The notes: generated by a model not told the origin, from the letters alone. A stretch of 64,000 nt of DNA from Lutraria lutraria (GCA_964023205.1 OZ026843.1:8603029-8667028); one strand, 5' to 3'. Shown: positions 1-12,060, counted from the stretch's first letter. Program-made: numbers and translations.

Positions 1-77
1 GAAGGATTGTAACATGCTCATAACAACGCATTTTAGTCAAGTTATTTAACATTTATGTACATAGGTTATCTTTGAAT

Positions 78-480
78 AAAATGGCTGAATACATGGCTGT
101 CAGAGCTAAACGTGTAGTTATCATTTAAAACACGTCATTCAAAATTGTTGATACTACAGTCGTTCATGTGTTACTCTATGGGTCAGAACTTTTCGGTGTG
201 TGTATGAGGGAATATACAGAAAGGGTTCATATTTATACTGGTAAACGCTTTTTAAATGCTCCTCTTAGATATTGTAATGAAGCAATTATAGGTGACTGTC
301 GTTACCCAATGTATGTTATAACTAATGTTAAAGCACTGAAGGTACTGAAGGGAAGGCTTTGTACAGAAATGCTGACTGTCCATTATGCCAATTTGTTAGG
401 ACTACATTATAAATGTCAATATTTTAGTACTACATACATAATGTCAATATTACATAGTGCATCATGCCAACATGTGATGA
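78..480 (+). pseudogene. LINE reverse-transcriptase C-terminal remnant
   Basis: The plus strand reads MAEYMAVRAKRV, a stop, then LLYGSELFG and a KRFLNAP..CNEAI segment. These match in order the part of the LINE copies at 46.4 kb and 50.8 kb that follows their RT domain (LLYGSELWG; KRFLNV..CNDAVLGDLG). The copy is broken by a stop near 126 and turns into low-complexity, unrelated sequence after about 370. It is a short, dead fragment of a CR1/jockey-like non-LTR element. Subfamily is not resolved. Confidence 0.65.
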
Positions 481-558
481 CAGTTCATCACTACAAGATG
501 TAATGATAGTTCATTATGTCGACATGTAATCAACAGTCCATAATACCAATATGCATAC

Positions 559-2813
559 TGAAGAATTCTCCTCAACGGGTATCGTCCGAAAAAACAATAA
601 TCAAGGGACGCTAATGAGATTGTGTCTTATGTCACGCTTCAGTTCCCTTGATCGATTATCGATTAAAGACATAATCTGATTAGGGGCAATAATAGGGACT
701 AGACCTCATGTGGATTTGGGGATTGGGGTCACTTATATAGTAGCTGTTCAATGTCTTTAATTATTGATATTTGGAGTTGACATGTTAAGTGCAGCCAGGC
801 GTCATAAAATACAGCGTTAGTTTCATAAGAAATACTTTAAGGGTCCTATCCGCGGTTAATATAATTGGATTATCAGTTTTGATTAGTCCCGCTCTATTTA
901 GTGTAATATTTAAGTTTTCCTTATGTTTTAAAAGTTGCGGATCATCAACAAAAATGTATGTCAAAAACAATTGATGACTGTAAATTGTCAGTATATATAA
1001 AAGCACATTTCTACCATGGGCCTCATTTACGTTAACGTTATTTATGCTAAAATTTCATTCGAATTAATATTTATTATCATATTTTATCATTTTAAGAGTC
1101 CACTTATATGACTTATTGTGGTTATATGATATAACTGTTTCAAAATAAAAGTATTTTGAATTAATACAAAATCATTATCTTTGTATGTCTTTAAAAAATA
1201 GCATGTAATCTATGTCTCTGATCGAATGCATTAAGATATCGGTGTTTGTAATGAAAGAAAGGTATTATGTAAATATTGTTTTTGAGCAAATAAAATATAT
1301 TGTTTATATTATTCAATAACTTAATCAGTTTTTCTGTACTTGTCATTTAAAAAGATTTTATATCAATTCAGTTTGTAGCCACGCGTTACATGTTAATAAC
1401 AAGTGATTGTTAATTCCAGTGTTTGTTTAGTGCGTGTCAGTTTATGGGGTAATAAAACTATAATGGTCACTGAATGGGTCAGTCAACTGTATCCTTTATG
1501 TCTTTAAAAGAAATTTATATATACATCTTCTTAAAATGGTTAATATAAGTTTTAATTTTTAAAAAATAAGAGAATTAAATTAATAGAATCATGTAGAAGC
1601 AGTTAGTTGTATTAAGTTTATGTGTATTTAGAAGTGATGCACATTTTAAATTAATGAAAGGACATGCACTTCACGACTTAAAGAATAAAATACAATTGAA
1701 AGAGCACATCTCAGACAATATTTACGATGATAATAAAACATGAAAGTTGGTCATTTGAATAATACCAACACAATACAAACAATTTAATAGGTCCTCAACA
1801 ATTTGTATCATTTGTAAATGTGCATGAATATAATAGGTAATTGGTAAAGCTCAAACACAGAAATGAAACTAATGAACTATTTTTGTTTGTCTTTTTTGCT
1901 GCGAGTCTTTCCAACCGTTTACTATCTCATTTTCTTTTTCCTTTGCAAAGACAAGAACTTTATTTTGTAACAACATCATAATAACTTCAAAACAATACAG
2001 CCCTTTCCACTAAAAAAGACAGTACGTAACAGCTGGGAACATAATACCGTGACATGTATAAAGCGATAATCAATACACAAGCGAGATATTGTCTGCCGAA
2101 TTTCAACAACAACAACTATTAAGAATGACAAATTTCTAAATATTAGTAAAACAGATCCTAAATTATGACGATCTAAATTTTAATTTAAAATAACAATATA
2201 TATATCATTTGAAAGGTAATTTTCATATCTGTATAGAACCATAATTTGCACCTAAGGTTTTCATTTTGAGTTATTTTAGTTAAAATCCAGGTTAAAGATA
2301 CCCATGTTTGGTAATATGTTCAGATTTTATAAAGTTTCAAGTTTATTGACCATTTACAATTTATATAATTTTTTTATATACATGTCAAGATGGTCAAGAC
2401 AACATTTTTTTTTAAACAAATAGTATAAATAGAAAAAACATAATGATTATATACATACTTCTCAATTAATACAATATACATACATTTGCATATTTGAAAA
2501 TTTTAAATAAACAGAATCAGTGCAAGCACACATATTTGAAAGAATATAACATAATATAAGATTTTATATAGACAAAGAAGGAAAAAATCACTGTCACAGT
2601 GGTGTAATATATCTGCAATTATGACGATCTAATAAATGAAATACATGGAATTAATATCTAATAATGCGTAAGACATCGAAGATTACTGAACTTTTTGCAC
2701 CTAAGAGATGGTTTGTCTAGTTATTTTGTTATTAAGAGAAATGTATGCAGCTCCTTCTCATTCTATATAGAAAAATGAGGGCTGTCGATTAACCGCTTGA
2801 GGAGAATTCTTCA
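559..2813. mobile_element. Possible non-autonomous DNA transposon with 17-bp inverted ends
   Basis: The 17-mer tgaagaattctcctcaa (559-575) recurs as its exact reverse complement at 2797-2813. A 17-base inverted match bounding 2.25 kb is unlikely by chance. Inside there is no convincing coding sequence, only AT-rich DNA and a LINE tail. Near the left end a second short inverted pair (atcaaggga/tcccttgat) may form a hairpin. I see no clear target-site duplication, so superfamily and exact limits are open. Confidence 0.4.
2330..2545 (-). repeat. LINE 3'-tail fragment (family shared with 59.05-59.27 kb)
   Basis: About 200 bp beginning agtttattgaccatttacaa and running through gtcaagatggtcaagacaac to gcaagcacacatatttgaaa are closely matched at 59086-59265. 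At the second site the block adjoins minus-strand LINE coding sequence, so this is probably the 3' untranslated tail of the same LINE, also on the minus strand. No coding part is visible here. Confidence 0.6.
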
Positions 2814-3265
2814 ACATGTAACTGAGTGTTTATTGTGTCCATATTTTAGCATTATAATGACAACCTCATATAATACAAAGGCTTATAAATTATAATGTAT
2901 CAAAGCAAGCAGTGCCGCGGTGCTATAAATTCTGCACATGCGTAAATCAATACATACACTTTCGAATAAACATTAAACAACAAATTGAAGTAGGGCTCAT
3001 TTGAAATCCGATGCCAGTTATACAACAATCAGTATCAATCGTACTCACTAGACATTCTATCAGCCGTGTGCGGAGTTAATAATTATATAGTGGGTGGAGC
3101 GATTCGGAGACGTATTAATTTAATATCTAAATAAATTGATTACTCAGTACACACATCGCCAGGTTTGTGGACGACTTAATATGAGATGTGTACAACATTA
3201 ATAATCTATAGGAGGACATTCTACCTTTAGAAAAGTTAAATCGACATTAAGGTATGTTTAAAATA
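2814..3265. other. No recognisable feature
   Basis: AT-rich single-copy-looking DNA between the 2.25-kb element and the MITE. No ORF, RNA gene or repeat was recognised. Confidence 0.5.
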
Positions 3266-3439
3266 CAGTACAACCTCTCCAGAATGGTCCTCTCTTGAGC
3301 AACAACCTCCCTGCAACAATAGCAAGGTTTTCTCCACTGCGCGATTTTACTATTAATTCAACCTCTTAGAGCAACAACCTCTCAACAACAAAAACATTTT
3401 GCAACTCCCAACGGGTGTTGCTTTGGAGAGGTTGCACTG
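3266..3439. mobile_element. 174-bp MITE with Tc1/mariner-pogo type ends
   Basis: Left end CAGTACAACCTCTCCAGA and right end (reverse complement) CAGTGCAACCTCTCCAAA form terminal inverted repeats. A TA dinucleotide sits directly outside each end (3264-3265 and 3440-3441), as expected of the Tc1/mariner superfamily. The interior repeats the motif caacctct/agcaaca several times and codes for nothing. A second, right-end-degraded copy lies at 48217-48371. Confidence 0.7.
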
Positions 3440-3591
3440 TATTAAAATATGACAGTAAATAAGACATGGCTATGTCCGTGTAAAATCATGCTATACTTGA
3501 GTCATTTAGTCTACTCCGCCAGTTTTGTACCAATTAACAATGTTTTCTTTGTTCAAAGAACCAAAGACCTATATTTTACAGTAAAGCATAG

Positions 3592-3735
3592 TGTCATGTA
3601 TTAGTAATGTAAGGGACACAACTTGTATTGTCTTCTTGTATCATGTATGAATGTACCTGTATAGTTTTCTGTACTTATCTGAGTAAGTCTATGAATAAAG
3701 TCAGTTACCCACCAACAGGCGTTGAGTTCATTACA
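3592..3735 (+). repeat. 5' LTR
   Basis: Begins TGTCATGTATTAG and ends GTTCATTACA, 144 bp. It matches the 3' LTR except at 3666-3671, where ttctgt replaces a slightly longer atatctat-like patch. It should carry promoter and polyadenylation signals; an AATAAA lies at 3693-3698. Confidence 0.93.
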
Positions 3736-3750
3736 TGGTGTCAGAATGGT
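3736..3750 (+). other. Primer-binding site, tRNA-Leu type
   Basis: The sequence directly after the 5' LTR reads TGGTGTCAGAATGG. The first 11 bases are complementary to the 3' end of animal tRNA-Leu species ending TTCTGACACCA. After that the match weakens. Confidence 0.6.
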
Positions 3751-3845
3751 TAAAATTATTTAGCTGGAATAACCGAATTATATTTGAATAATTTGTAGTA
3801 ATATTATATTTTAAACATTCTTGTGGACTGATAAAGTGAAGAAAT

Positions 3846-4605
3846 ATGGCTGCTAAAGGTATAAGAAATTTACCTGAATTTAATCCGTCAGATGCTGGTG
3901 CAACGGAATGGGAACTTTATAAGCGTGATTTTTTAATTCACCTGGATGCGCTTGGATTAGATGACAAACCTGGTCGTCGGAAGGTTGGCGTGTTATTGTC
4001 CAACATGGGACGCGAGTGCGTCAAAATTTACGATTCATTCGTATGGGCCCCAGAGATCTTAGCAGATGAAGACAGAGGTATAGCGCATAGGGCAGCTGAG
4101 GACCAGTACAATTTGGATACTGTACTTGTAAAATTTGACCATCACTTTGGAGTCCACAACTTCAGAAATATAAAACGGCAATAGTTTCTCAACACAAAAA
4201 GAGGAACACTGTCAGTGATGGATTTCGTTGCTGAGTTACAGAGGAAGGCAGAGTACTGCCAATATGGGGAACATAAAGATGGTTTTATTTGTGATATGAT
4301 TATCAATGGAATTAATGATAAAAAGTGTTCTGAGAAACTAATGGAAATTACAGCAGACCGGCTTACGTTAGATAGGGTAATTAAAACATGCAGGCATATT
4401 GACTCACAAATACATAAAGACATTGGAAAGTCCAGTAGTTAACATGGCAAGTACGGGTAAACGTGGTCAACGTGGGTGACGACAAAATTCTTCTAAGGTT
4501 GGTGGTGCGTCGTTTTGTCATAAATGTTGTCGTGTTCATGCATTTAGAAACTGTCCTGCATTTAATAAAAGTTGTGATACATGTGGCCAAAGAGGTCATT
4601 GTAGA
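3846..4605 (+). pseudogene. gag: gag of the Ty3/gypsy element (broken)
   Basis: Gag coats the retrotransposon RNA and forms the cytoplasmic particle. The ATG at 3846 opens a 112-codon stretch that ends at an in-frame TAG (4182-4184). The same frame then continues to a TAA at 4440, giving a capsid-like region rich in charged helices. The nucleocapsid part lies in a second frame at 4516-4605, with two zinc-knuckle motifs (CX2CX3HX4C and the start of CX2CX4HX4C). A TGA at 4477 and a frame change near 4440 separate it from the capsid part. A further frame change near 4600 falls inside the second knuckle, just before its last Cys. At least four lesions make this copy non-coding as it stands. Confidence 0.75.
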
Positions 4606-4610
4606 GTTTT

Positions 4611-5272
4611 GTAGAGGTGGTACGACATCACGTGGTCGTGGTCAGTTTAACAGTCGCTTTAGGACTAGTCATGGACGTGGCAGAGGTGGTGCTAGGGTGC
4701 ACTACACAGAAGAAGATGAAGAATTGGCCGGTATGTTTGAGAGATATACATCAACGCATGATGTATATACGGCAAAGTTAGACAAAGAATTCAGTAATCA
4801 GGACTGGACAGTGAAAATTAAGATCCAAAACAAAGACCTATTTCTTGAGATAGACAGTGGTGCGCAATGTAATGTACTTTCGAGACAAGTTGCAGAGAAA
4901 TTCAAGTCAGTAACTCCAATCAAGATGAGTGATGCACGTATAAACGGTGTTTGTGGGAGTCAAATAAAGGCATTTGGGAAAATAACTTTGCCATGCGAAT
5001 ATAAGAACACTAGACATACTTTAACGTTCCAAGTGATTGATACCCCAAGGAACATAAATTTGTTAGGCAGGGAAGATTCCGTGAAACTAGGGCTTATAAT
5101 GAGAGTTAACAGTGCAAAGACTAAAACAGAGCAACTAATCAACGACTTCAGTGACGTACTGGGAGATCAAATTGGTTGTTTGCCAGGGGAATACGAATTA
5201 AAAATCGATCAGTCAGTAACACCCGTCGTACATGCGCCTCGTCCTGTACCTGTGGCAATACGGATTAACTAA
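4611..5272 (+). pseudogene. pol: Ty3/gypsy aspartic protease and N-terminal edge of RT
   Basis: Open frame following the zinc knuckles: an RG-rich linker (GRGRGG), then a retropepsin-like domain with the active-site motif DSGA in LEIDSGAQCNVLS (4852-4890) and the later LLGRE motif (5060-5074). The protease cuts the Gag-Pol polyprotein. The frame runs on into the typical pre-RT segment (LPGEY...HAPRPVPVA) and ends at TAA 5270-5272. RT sequence continues at once in another frame from 5269, so a single-base frame change lies near 5262-5269. The true translation start is unclear because the upstream frame changes near 4600. Confidence 0.8.
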
Positions 5273-6585
5273 AAGAGCAATTAGATCATCTGGAGCGGTG
5301 TAGAATAATTGCAAAACAGACTGAGCCAACAGAATGGGTGAACAGTATGGTGTGTGTTAGAAAAAAGAATGGTAAAGTATGTATAGATCCGATTGATTTG
5401 AACAAAGCAATTATGCGAGAACACTATCCTATGAACACTATTGATGAAGTTGCAACAAGGTTGCATGGAAGCAAGTATCTTACTACTCTAGATGCGAACA
5501 TGGGTTATTACCAAGTGAAATTGTCAGAAAAGAGTTCCAAGTCAACAACATTCAACACTCCATACGGTCGTTACGGATACTTAAGAATGCCTATGGGTGC
5601 GCGATGTTCCAGTGAAGTGTTCCAGAGAGAAATGGAAAAGCATTTTGGAGCAATGGACGGTGTTGAAATCGTGGTTGATGACATTTTGATTCATGGTAAA
5701 ACGCTAGAAGAGCATAATAAGAGACTGAAAGCAGTACTTGAAAAGGCGAGAAGTATCAATCTGAAGCTAAATAAACAGAAATGCGTATTTGCGAAGCCTG
5801 AAGTTAACTTTGTGGGTCATAAGTTAACAGGAGAACGGCTAAAACCAACAGATGAGCGGATAGCAGCAATACTAAAAATGAAAGAGCCCGAAAACCAGAG
5901 TGAGTTATTAACAGTGCTAGGAATGCTATCATACGTTGCCAAGTTTATACCTGATTTAAGTGAACTTAATGCTCCTCTGAGAGACCTGAAGAACCAAGAA
6001 CAGTGGCAATGGACGCCAGCAGCAAGCGGTGCATTTGAAAAAAATAAGGAAACACTGACGTCAACAAAGGTGCTAAGGTATTTTGATGTCTCAAAACCAG
6101 TTACGTTAACTGTGGATGCATCAATGAGAGGCCTAGGAGCAGCAATAATTCAAAGCAATGGTGTTGTGGCATACGCATCTCGTGCGTTAACGTCAACAGA
6201 ACAGAAGTATGCACAAATAGAGAAAGAGATATTGGCAGTAGTGTTTGGATGTGAGAGGTTCCATAAGTTACTGTACGGCAATACAACAATCACAATCGAA
6301 TCGGATCACAAGCCTCTTGAGACTATAATGAAAAAGCCAATCCATGCAGCGCCATTAAGAATACAAAGAATGATGTTAAAACTTCAGCCATATGAGTTTA
6401 AATTGGTTCATAAGAAAGGAAAAGACATGGGTCTTGCAGACTGTCTTAGCAGAATGCCATTGAGCGAAAGTGCCAAACAAACTATGGATGATGAACTAAT
6501 GCTTTTGTTGCAGAAACACTGTCGTGCACACATCACGATAAAATTGCAAAAGCAACGGCAAATGATGAAAAGATTAAGATTGTGA
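5269..6585 (+). pseudogene. pol: Ty3/gypsy reverse transcriptase and RNase H
   Basis: This long open frame carries the RT and RNase H domains that copy the element RNA into DNA. RT motifs seen: LTTLDANMGYYQV, RYGYLRMPMG and the catalytic VVDDILIHG. RNase H follows with VDAS, EKEILAV and SDHKPLE, supplying the acidic residues, and ends in HKKGKDMGLADCLSRMP, the usual Ty3 end motif. No stop falls inside either domain. Its 5' end is joined to the protease frame only through a frame change near 5265. Its 3' end changes frame again between about 6510 and 6545, before the integrase. All catalytic residues look intact. Confidence 0.9.
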
Positions 6586-7877
6586 AGCAGTTAGTTATAA
6601 CAGGTTGGCCAGAATCACGAAATGACGTTCAAGATGAAGCCAAGCCATTTTGGGAGTTCAGAGATGAATTGTCTGTCTACAATGGTGTGTTATATAGAGG
6701 ACAAAGGGTCTGTATACCAGTCAGTTTGAGAGCAGAAACATTGAAGGCTATTCACAAAGCACATCTTGGAATTGTCAATTGTAAGAAACGGGCAAAGGAA
6801 TTGGTATATTGGCCAGGCATGAATAAACAAATAGAGGACATAGTGAACAAATGCAGTGTTTGCTTGACATACAAAAACAAACCTGCGAAAGAACCTATGG
6901 TGATGCAACCGGTACCATCACTACCTTGGAGTAAAGATGGTACAGACTTATTTGAAGTTAATGGATATCTTTACTTGATCATGGTGGACTATTACTCAAA
7001 CTTCATTGAAGTAGCGCCGTTACAACAGTATACCAGAACGAGCACAATTGTGAAACACATTAAGGCAAACATTGCTCGATATGGAATTATGGACACATTA
7101 GTAAGCGACAATGGTCCGCAATTTGCAAGCAGAGAGTTCAAGCAATTTATAGATGCTTATGGCATAAATCATGTAACATCTTCTCCATTGTACCAACAGT
7201 CCAACGGTTTAGCTGAACGAGCTGTTCAGACAGTAAAGAACATAACAAAGAAATGTTTTGAGACTGGCAATGACATTTACTTGTGTCTACTTGAACTGCG
7301 AAACATTCCACGTGACGATGAAATAGGTTCACCGATGCAAAGACTTATGGGTCGGAGAGCGAAGACACTCATACCAATATCAAAGGAACTCAGAAAACCT
7401 GACGCAGACAAAACAGAGAAAGTTGCATCAAAACTAAATGATTACAAGTGGCAACAAAAGTACTACTATGACAGACATACAAAAATCAAGGACGACTTGA
7501 AACCGGGCGATGCAGTTCGTATTAAGACGCCTACAGGGTGGAAACCAGCAGAATATGTGCGGAAAACAGCATATCCTCGTTCTCATGTGGTGAAGGCTGG
7601 TGAAAGTGGGCGTGAATATCGTAGAAACACGTCTATGTTAATGAAAACAAGGGACGTTCCACATAACATTGAGACTCGTGACGAGATCATACCATATCCA
7701 GTGTCACAGGGTCCCATACCGAATGCCGGAAATGACGTACAAGGTGAAAGGCGTAACGAACCGCCGAAAACGCAAGCACCTGCAGAGCAAGGAAACAATG
7801 ATGGAACAACAGTGATTAGGTCAAGATATGGTAGAAAAATAAGAAAACCGAGTTACTTAAAAGATTATGTGAATTGA
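6545..7877 (+). CDS. pol: Ty3/gypsy integrase
   Basis: Integrase inserts the cDNA into the genome. The frame has the zinc-binding HHCC region (IHKAH about 35 residues before CSVC). The DDE core follows: D in KDGTDLF, D in SDNGPQF, and E 35 residues later in GLAERAV. A C-terminal GPY/F-like module comes next (LKPGDAVRIKT..GWKPAEY..REYRRN), then a short basic tail ending at TAA 7877. The segment opens upstream of the GTG at 6582 and has no internal stop, but it is out of frame with RNase H. It would be made only as part of a Gag-Pol polyprotein. This is the best-preserved part of the element. Confidence 0.88.
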
Positions 7878-8711
7878 AAATAACACTGAGATGGGCATAA
7901 TAACCCCGCTATCAGTTGTGTGAAAAAAACATATGTTATAGGATGAAAAGTGTTATTTTTGTAATCTCATGAAGCTAGTCTACTCGTATACAGCTGTGAA
8001 GCCAGTCTAATTTGAAGATGAATGACATTGCATATTTTGTATGTACCGAAATTGACATTTTTATATTGAAGAACATTTGATCTACTTAGATTTAATATGG
8101 ACTATTAATTATTTCATGGTGTGATTGATACATTATTTCTTAAAATATGTTCAACTATTATTAAATCTGTGTTAAATGCGAAGCAAAATATTTTTCTCCT
8201 AGAATACGATTTGGTCATAAAATTGTTGTGTGCTTGAAGCATATAGTTTCATTGTTTTCTCTGTAGCTAAATGTCAACTTTATAACCTGTTATCATGGTA
8301 TTTATCATTTCCTAGCCGAGAACTTGACACATGTAGTATCTGGTATTTGTTAGAATAACATTGAGTCCAGCACAAAGCTTGAATTTGAGATAACAGCGAC
8401 TATTTTGTGGAAACTTAGGGAACATGTATTTCAGTATATTATTTTTGGTTTAACAGTTAAACATTGAATTTGCATAAACTTATGCATTAAATTAAAGTTG
8501 TTATTTTGTAACTCATGATTAATAATGATCAGTTAAGTATTTAGAAAAAAATAATTAATGATGTAAATCAAGTTGAATCCATGATACTTTCTTAAGTTGT
8601 CTTTAATGTATTGTTAGCATTTTGTATTCAACATAATTATATGAAATTAGATTTTTTTTCATATATATGACTTTTATTACAGTAGATTTAGTCTATGTAT
8701 TCCTGTGATTT
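7878..8711 (+). other. 3' non-coding region of the retrotransposon
   Basis: About 830 bp of AT-rich sequence between the integrase stop and the polypurine tract. I see no third ORF and no envelope-like gene. Confidence 0.6.
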
Positions 8712-8735
8712 AAAAAAAAAAGAAAGAAAAGGGGA
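8712..8735 (+). other. Polypurine tract
   Basis: An uninterrupted purine run (A-rich, ending GGGGA) directly before the 3' LTR. It is the expected plus-strand primer of reverse transcription. Confidence 0.85.
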
Positions 8736-8881
8736 TGTCATGTATTAGTAATGTAAGGGACACAACTTGTATTGTCTTCTTGTATCATGTATGAATGTAC
8801 CTGTATAGTTATATCTATACTTATCTGAGTAAGTCTATGAATAAAGTCAGTTACCCACCAACAGGCGTTGAGTTCATTACA
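8736..8881 (+). repeat. 3' LTR
   Basis: 146 bp, TG...CA, matching the 5' LTR outside one patch. It is followed by the second copy of the CATAG target duplication. Confidence 0.93.
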
Positions 8882-8886
8882 CATAG

Positions 8887-11227
8887 GTCTTTGGCATTAC
8901 CAGGGATGCTATATTCCTGACGTTATCAATATCTTGAAAATACCATATCATATAAACCCATATTACACATCAAATTGTGTTTATTAGGATGCGATTTTAT
9001 CATATTACTCATAAACACTTTCCTGTTGTATTTTGTTTTCCTCAGTTCGCAATTATTTAATCTTATTTTTTTTACTTTCCTGGTTTACAGTATAAAGAAC
9101 ATCATTTTGTGTATTTCTTCTCTAAAAGTATAGACATGTTTAGATTTAATTTATATACAAGTCCGTAAGATATTATCAGATGGGTGCTAATTTCAGATTT
9201 TGTCTGACAACGGGTGAGCTAGTAATACAACATCTTTTAATAAAGGCCCTGATGTATGAAAAGTTTGTAAATAATAGACTCAAAGCCTTTAATTGTCCAT
9301 TGTACTTGATTACCAAAGGATTAACTAAAACACATATTTAGCAAAGTACGATTTTCTCATAATTAAATCACGTGACAGTACGGTCGTAACAAGTTTGGCT
9401 GTCGTCGGAACTCCTCGGCGTTCGTCCGTAGAGTGTGTATTACTCAGGTACGGAAATGTCCGGGCAGTGACGACTGAAGTGACCGGAAACGAATTTCACG
9501 TTTTCTTACATACTCACGTGCAGAAACTCGTCGGACGAGTTTTGAGGCGTAAACCAATTGTGTAGAGTGTTGATTATTATCACTATTTACTCAAACCCAT
9601 ATTGTCTTGTTAATGTTTATGCAAATAATGATAACACAAACAGAAATCGTTTCTTCACTTCGCTTATTAGACATTTGCGATTTAAGACGGTGACGGTGTT
9701 GAACTTCGGATTAAATTAAAGGGGTCGTCTCACATTTATAATGAAAATGAATCACATTGGAGTACATGCATGTTATTTTAATATCAAGCCATATTTACAG
9801 AATTAAACCGATTTGCTTTTCTCCGGCACACACGATCCGGCGAATATTTACTACACGTGGTAACACTTTCCCGACGATGTCTTCATATTGTTCCTACTGA
9901 TTTATAACACTTGAGCTCAACATAAAGACGATACTGTCGAATATATCTGTTTAATTTTCGGTACCTTCCAGGGGGGTAGCTTGACCAATAATGTTGTGTA
10001 CGCAAAATGTTTGAGTGCTCGTGTGGGTTATTATGTACCTCGGATCAAGTGCGTTTTAGATATTTCGCTTGAAAATCTATGCCTGTTTCAAGTTCGTAAA
10101 ATCTTCCATGACCTTTTTGCCCCCACACACTGCAATACCTTTCGACTGAGGATATTTTTTTAACACTGGCAAATAATTCGCATGTACATACTATTCATTA
10201 GACCAATAAATCTAACTGCATACGAAGTCGCATGTCTGTTATTTCCACAGATATCAAATGCGAACAGCAAAACAGTAGATCTACATGTACCTTCAATATT
10301 TACGCAAAAACACATGACGAAATGTATTTAGTTGAACTGTTCTAATCGAATATCAGTGTAATTTCACGATTCCTTTTTCGGCTGATTAAATCTAGAACAT
10401 GTTCAGAGTCCAGCTGTTTTTCAGTTTAAACATTTAGTCCTAAGCTTGACAATCTACTTGTTGTCATAGTGTTTCTGGTGTAGCATATCAATAAACCATC
10501 GCTCAGCTGTAGCTGTAGATACTAGCGAATACACAGAGCACCATGTGTACGGACGGGTACAAATCTCGGTTTGTAGCCTTCAATTTTCTAGACGAAGTTT
10601 AGTCATGGGTATGATGTTGAGTTTCCCTATTTTGTCTCCAAGTAGGAAAAGGTAGCTCAGTTTCTTTAATGTGGCGCATTAAACCAAACCGCCGAGCATC
10701 ATTCAGATGTCCTACAATATATATGATGCGTATATTTAGGTATGTTGCTATCATTGTCAGGGTAAATTACACTACAACTATAAATAGTCTAGATTCGTGA
10801 TCATTTTGAATTAATTTACTTGTATTTTGTTCATTAACAAATTTTGATTTTACCAATATGACAAATACAAACGTAAGTAGTTTTGTTCATGAATGTGCAT
10901 TTCTGTTTACGATTACATTCTCATAGAATCAGCTTAGAGCTTTTGAGTATGTACCAATTTAGGAGTCACTTGAAAATGCAAAGTCGCCCGATGCCAGTGA
11001 CGGGAAAGAGCCACGTTGACGACAGGTACTGGTAGACGCAGGCGACAGCAGAAACGCCCTCTGGCAAAATAAATTCGGGACAACCAAGAGTCTTATAACA
11101 GATTCATCACAAAAAGTACCGAAATTGATGCGTATACCCGGTTTGGTTCTAGTTCTTATGAAAATGAATAAAATTGTAAATTAAACATTTTTTTGAGTTG
11201 ACATGCAAACACAATAATTAGTAACAC
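8887..11227. other. Unannotated spacer
   Basis: No coding region recognised. The stretch 9360-9560 is locally richer in CpG (gtcgtcgg, ctcctcggcgttcgtccg) and could be regulatory, but no core promoter can be assigned. A 60-codon ORF at 9981-10163 has no recognisable domain and looks accidental. Confidence 0.4.
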
Positions 11228-12060
11228 TTGCCCTATACAAGAGTATGTATCAATAATTTTGAGATGACCCCCGAATTTAATCCCAAATCCCAAATGTCCA
11301 CCACCGTCACCGTCTTAAACCGGAAATGTCTATTAATAACAACCATCGATAACGAATCTAAATGTATGCCTATAGTAGGAGGCGATTTTAATGACACACT
11401 TGATGCCACTGACAGAATCCACAAAAATAAGGTTAAAACAAAAAATTATAACGCAAAAACTGTGAAAAGCCTAAATACACTAATTAAACGTTTTAAACTT
11501 ACAGACATATGGCGAAAATATAACAAAACAAATCTTCAATTCACGTGGAAAAGAAAAAATAGTATAGAAAAAAGCAGGATTGATTTTTGGCTGATTGAAC
11601 CTAATTTAATACCCCTTATCTCGGCCACGGATATACGTCCGGCATGCATAAAACATACTGATCATCAAGCAATTTCAATTAAAATCCTTAATACAGATAA
11701 TAGAGGTCCAGGTTACTGGAAACTAAACACTTTGTACTTAAGCGATCCCTTTTATCTCCAATTAATAACAAATCTTATAAAAAAGTCAAAATGCAAAATT
11801 GGTACATCGAAACAAACATTGTGGGAACAGCTAAAAAACGAAATAAAAGACAAATCAATAAATTATGCAAAACAAAAAAGTAAAGAACGATACAACGAAA
11901 TTCAATCGTTAGAAAACCATCTGATGCACATTAACGCGACTGATAGTGTAACAAACATAGAGCTCAGATTTAACTTTACGATATTAAAGCCCGAGGTGCT
12001 GAAATAAGATCTAAAGTAAAATTTATAGAACAAGGAGAAAAAAACACAAAATACTTTCCA
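11228..12060 (+). pseudogene. Tx1/L1-like LINE endonuclease fragment
   Basis: This is the apurinic-endonuclease-like half of a non-LTR retrotransposon ORF2, which nicks target DNA. It contains VGGDFNDTLD, FTWKRKN..KSRIDFWL and KHTDHQAISI, the conserved GDFN, S-R-x-D and S/T-D-H motifs. The part after the endonuclease is lysine-rich. A frame change near 11990 is followed by a short EQGEKNTKYF segment like EQNENNSQYF in the LINE at 29.3 kb. The RT domain is absent and the start is missing. The LINE-like reading fades by about 12130. Confidence 0.8.

Larger units (their letters stand above)
3592..8881 (+). mobile_element. Ty3/gypsy LTR retrotransposon (5.29 kb), structurally complete, frames broken
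   Basis: Two LTRs of 144 and 146 bp, starting TG and ending CA, are flanked by a perfect 5-bp duplication CATAG (3587-3591 and 8882-8886). Internal order is PBS, gag with zinc knuckles, aspartic protease, RT, RNase H, integrase, polypurine tract: the Ty3/gypsy order. Short LTRs and the protein style suggest the Mag/C-clade, the group that includes bivalve Steamer-like elements, but I cannot place it by eye. The LTRs differ only in one small patch near their middle, so insertion is recent. Even so, gag and pol carry at least two stops and four frameshifts, so this copy could only have moved in trans, unless some breaks are assembly errors. Confidence 0.93.

Noticed and set aside
2160..2704. 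Target duplication aattatgacgatcta around a LINE tail (2161 and 2618)
   Set aside because: A second shared word (tttgcaccta) follows both copies at similar spacing, so this is more likely an old local duplication than a target-site duplication.
4182..4184. Programmed readthrough of the gag TAG
   Set aside because: It falls inside the capsid-like region, not at the gag-pol border, and other lesions follow, so decay is simpler.
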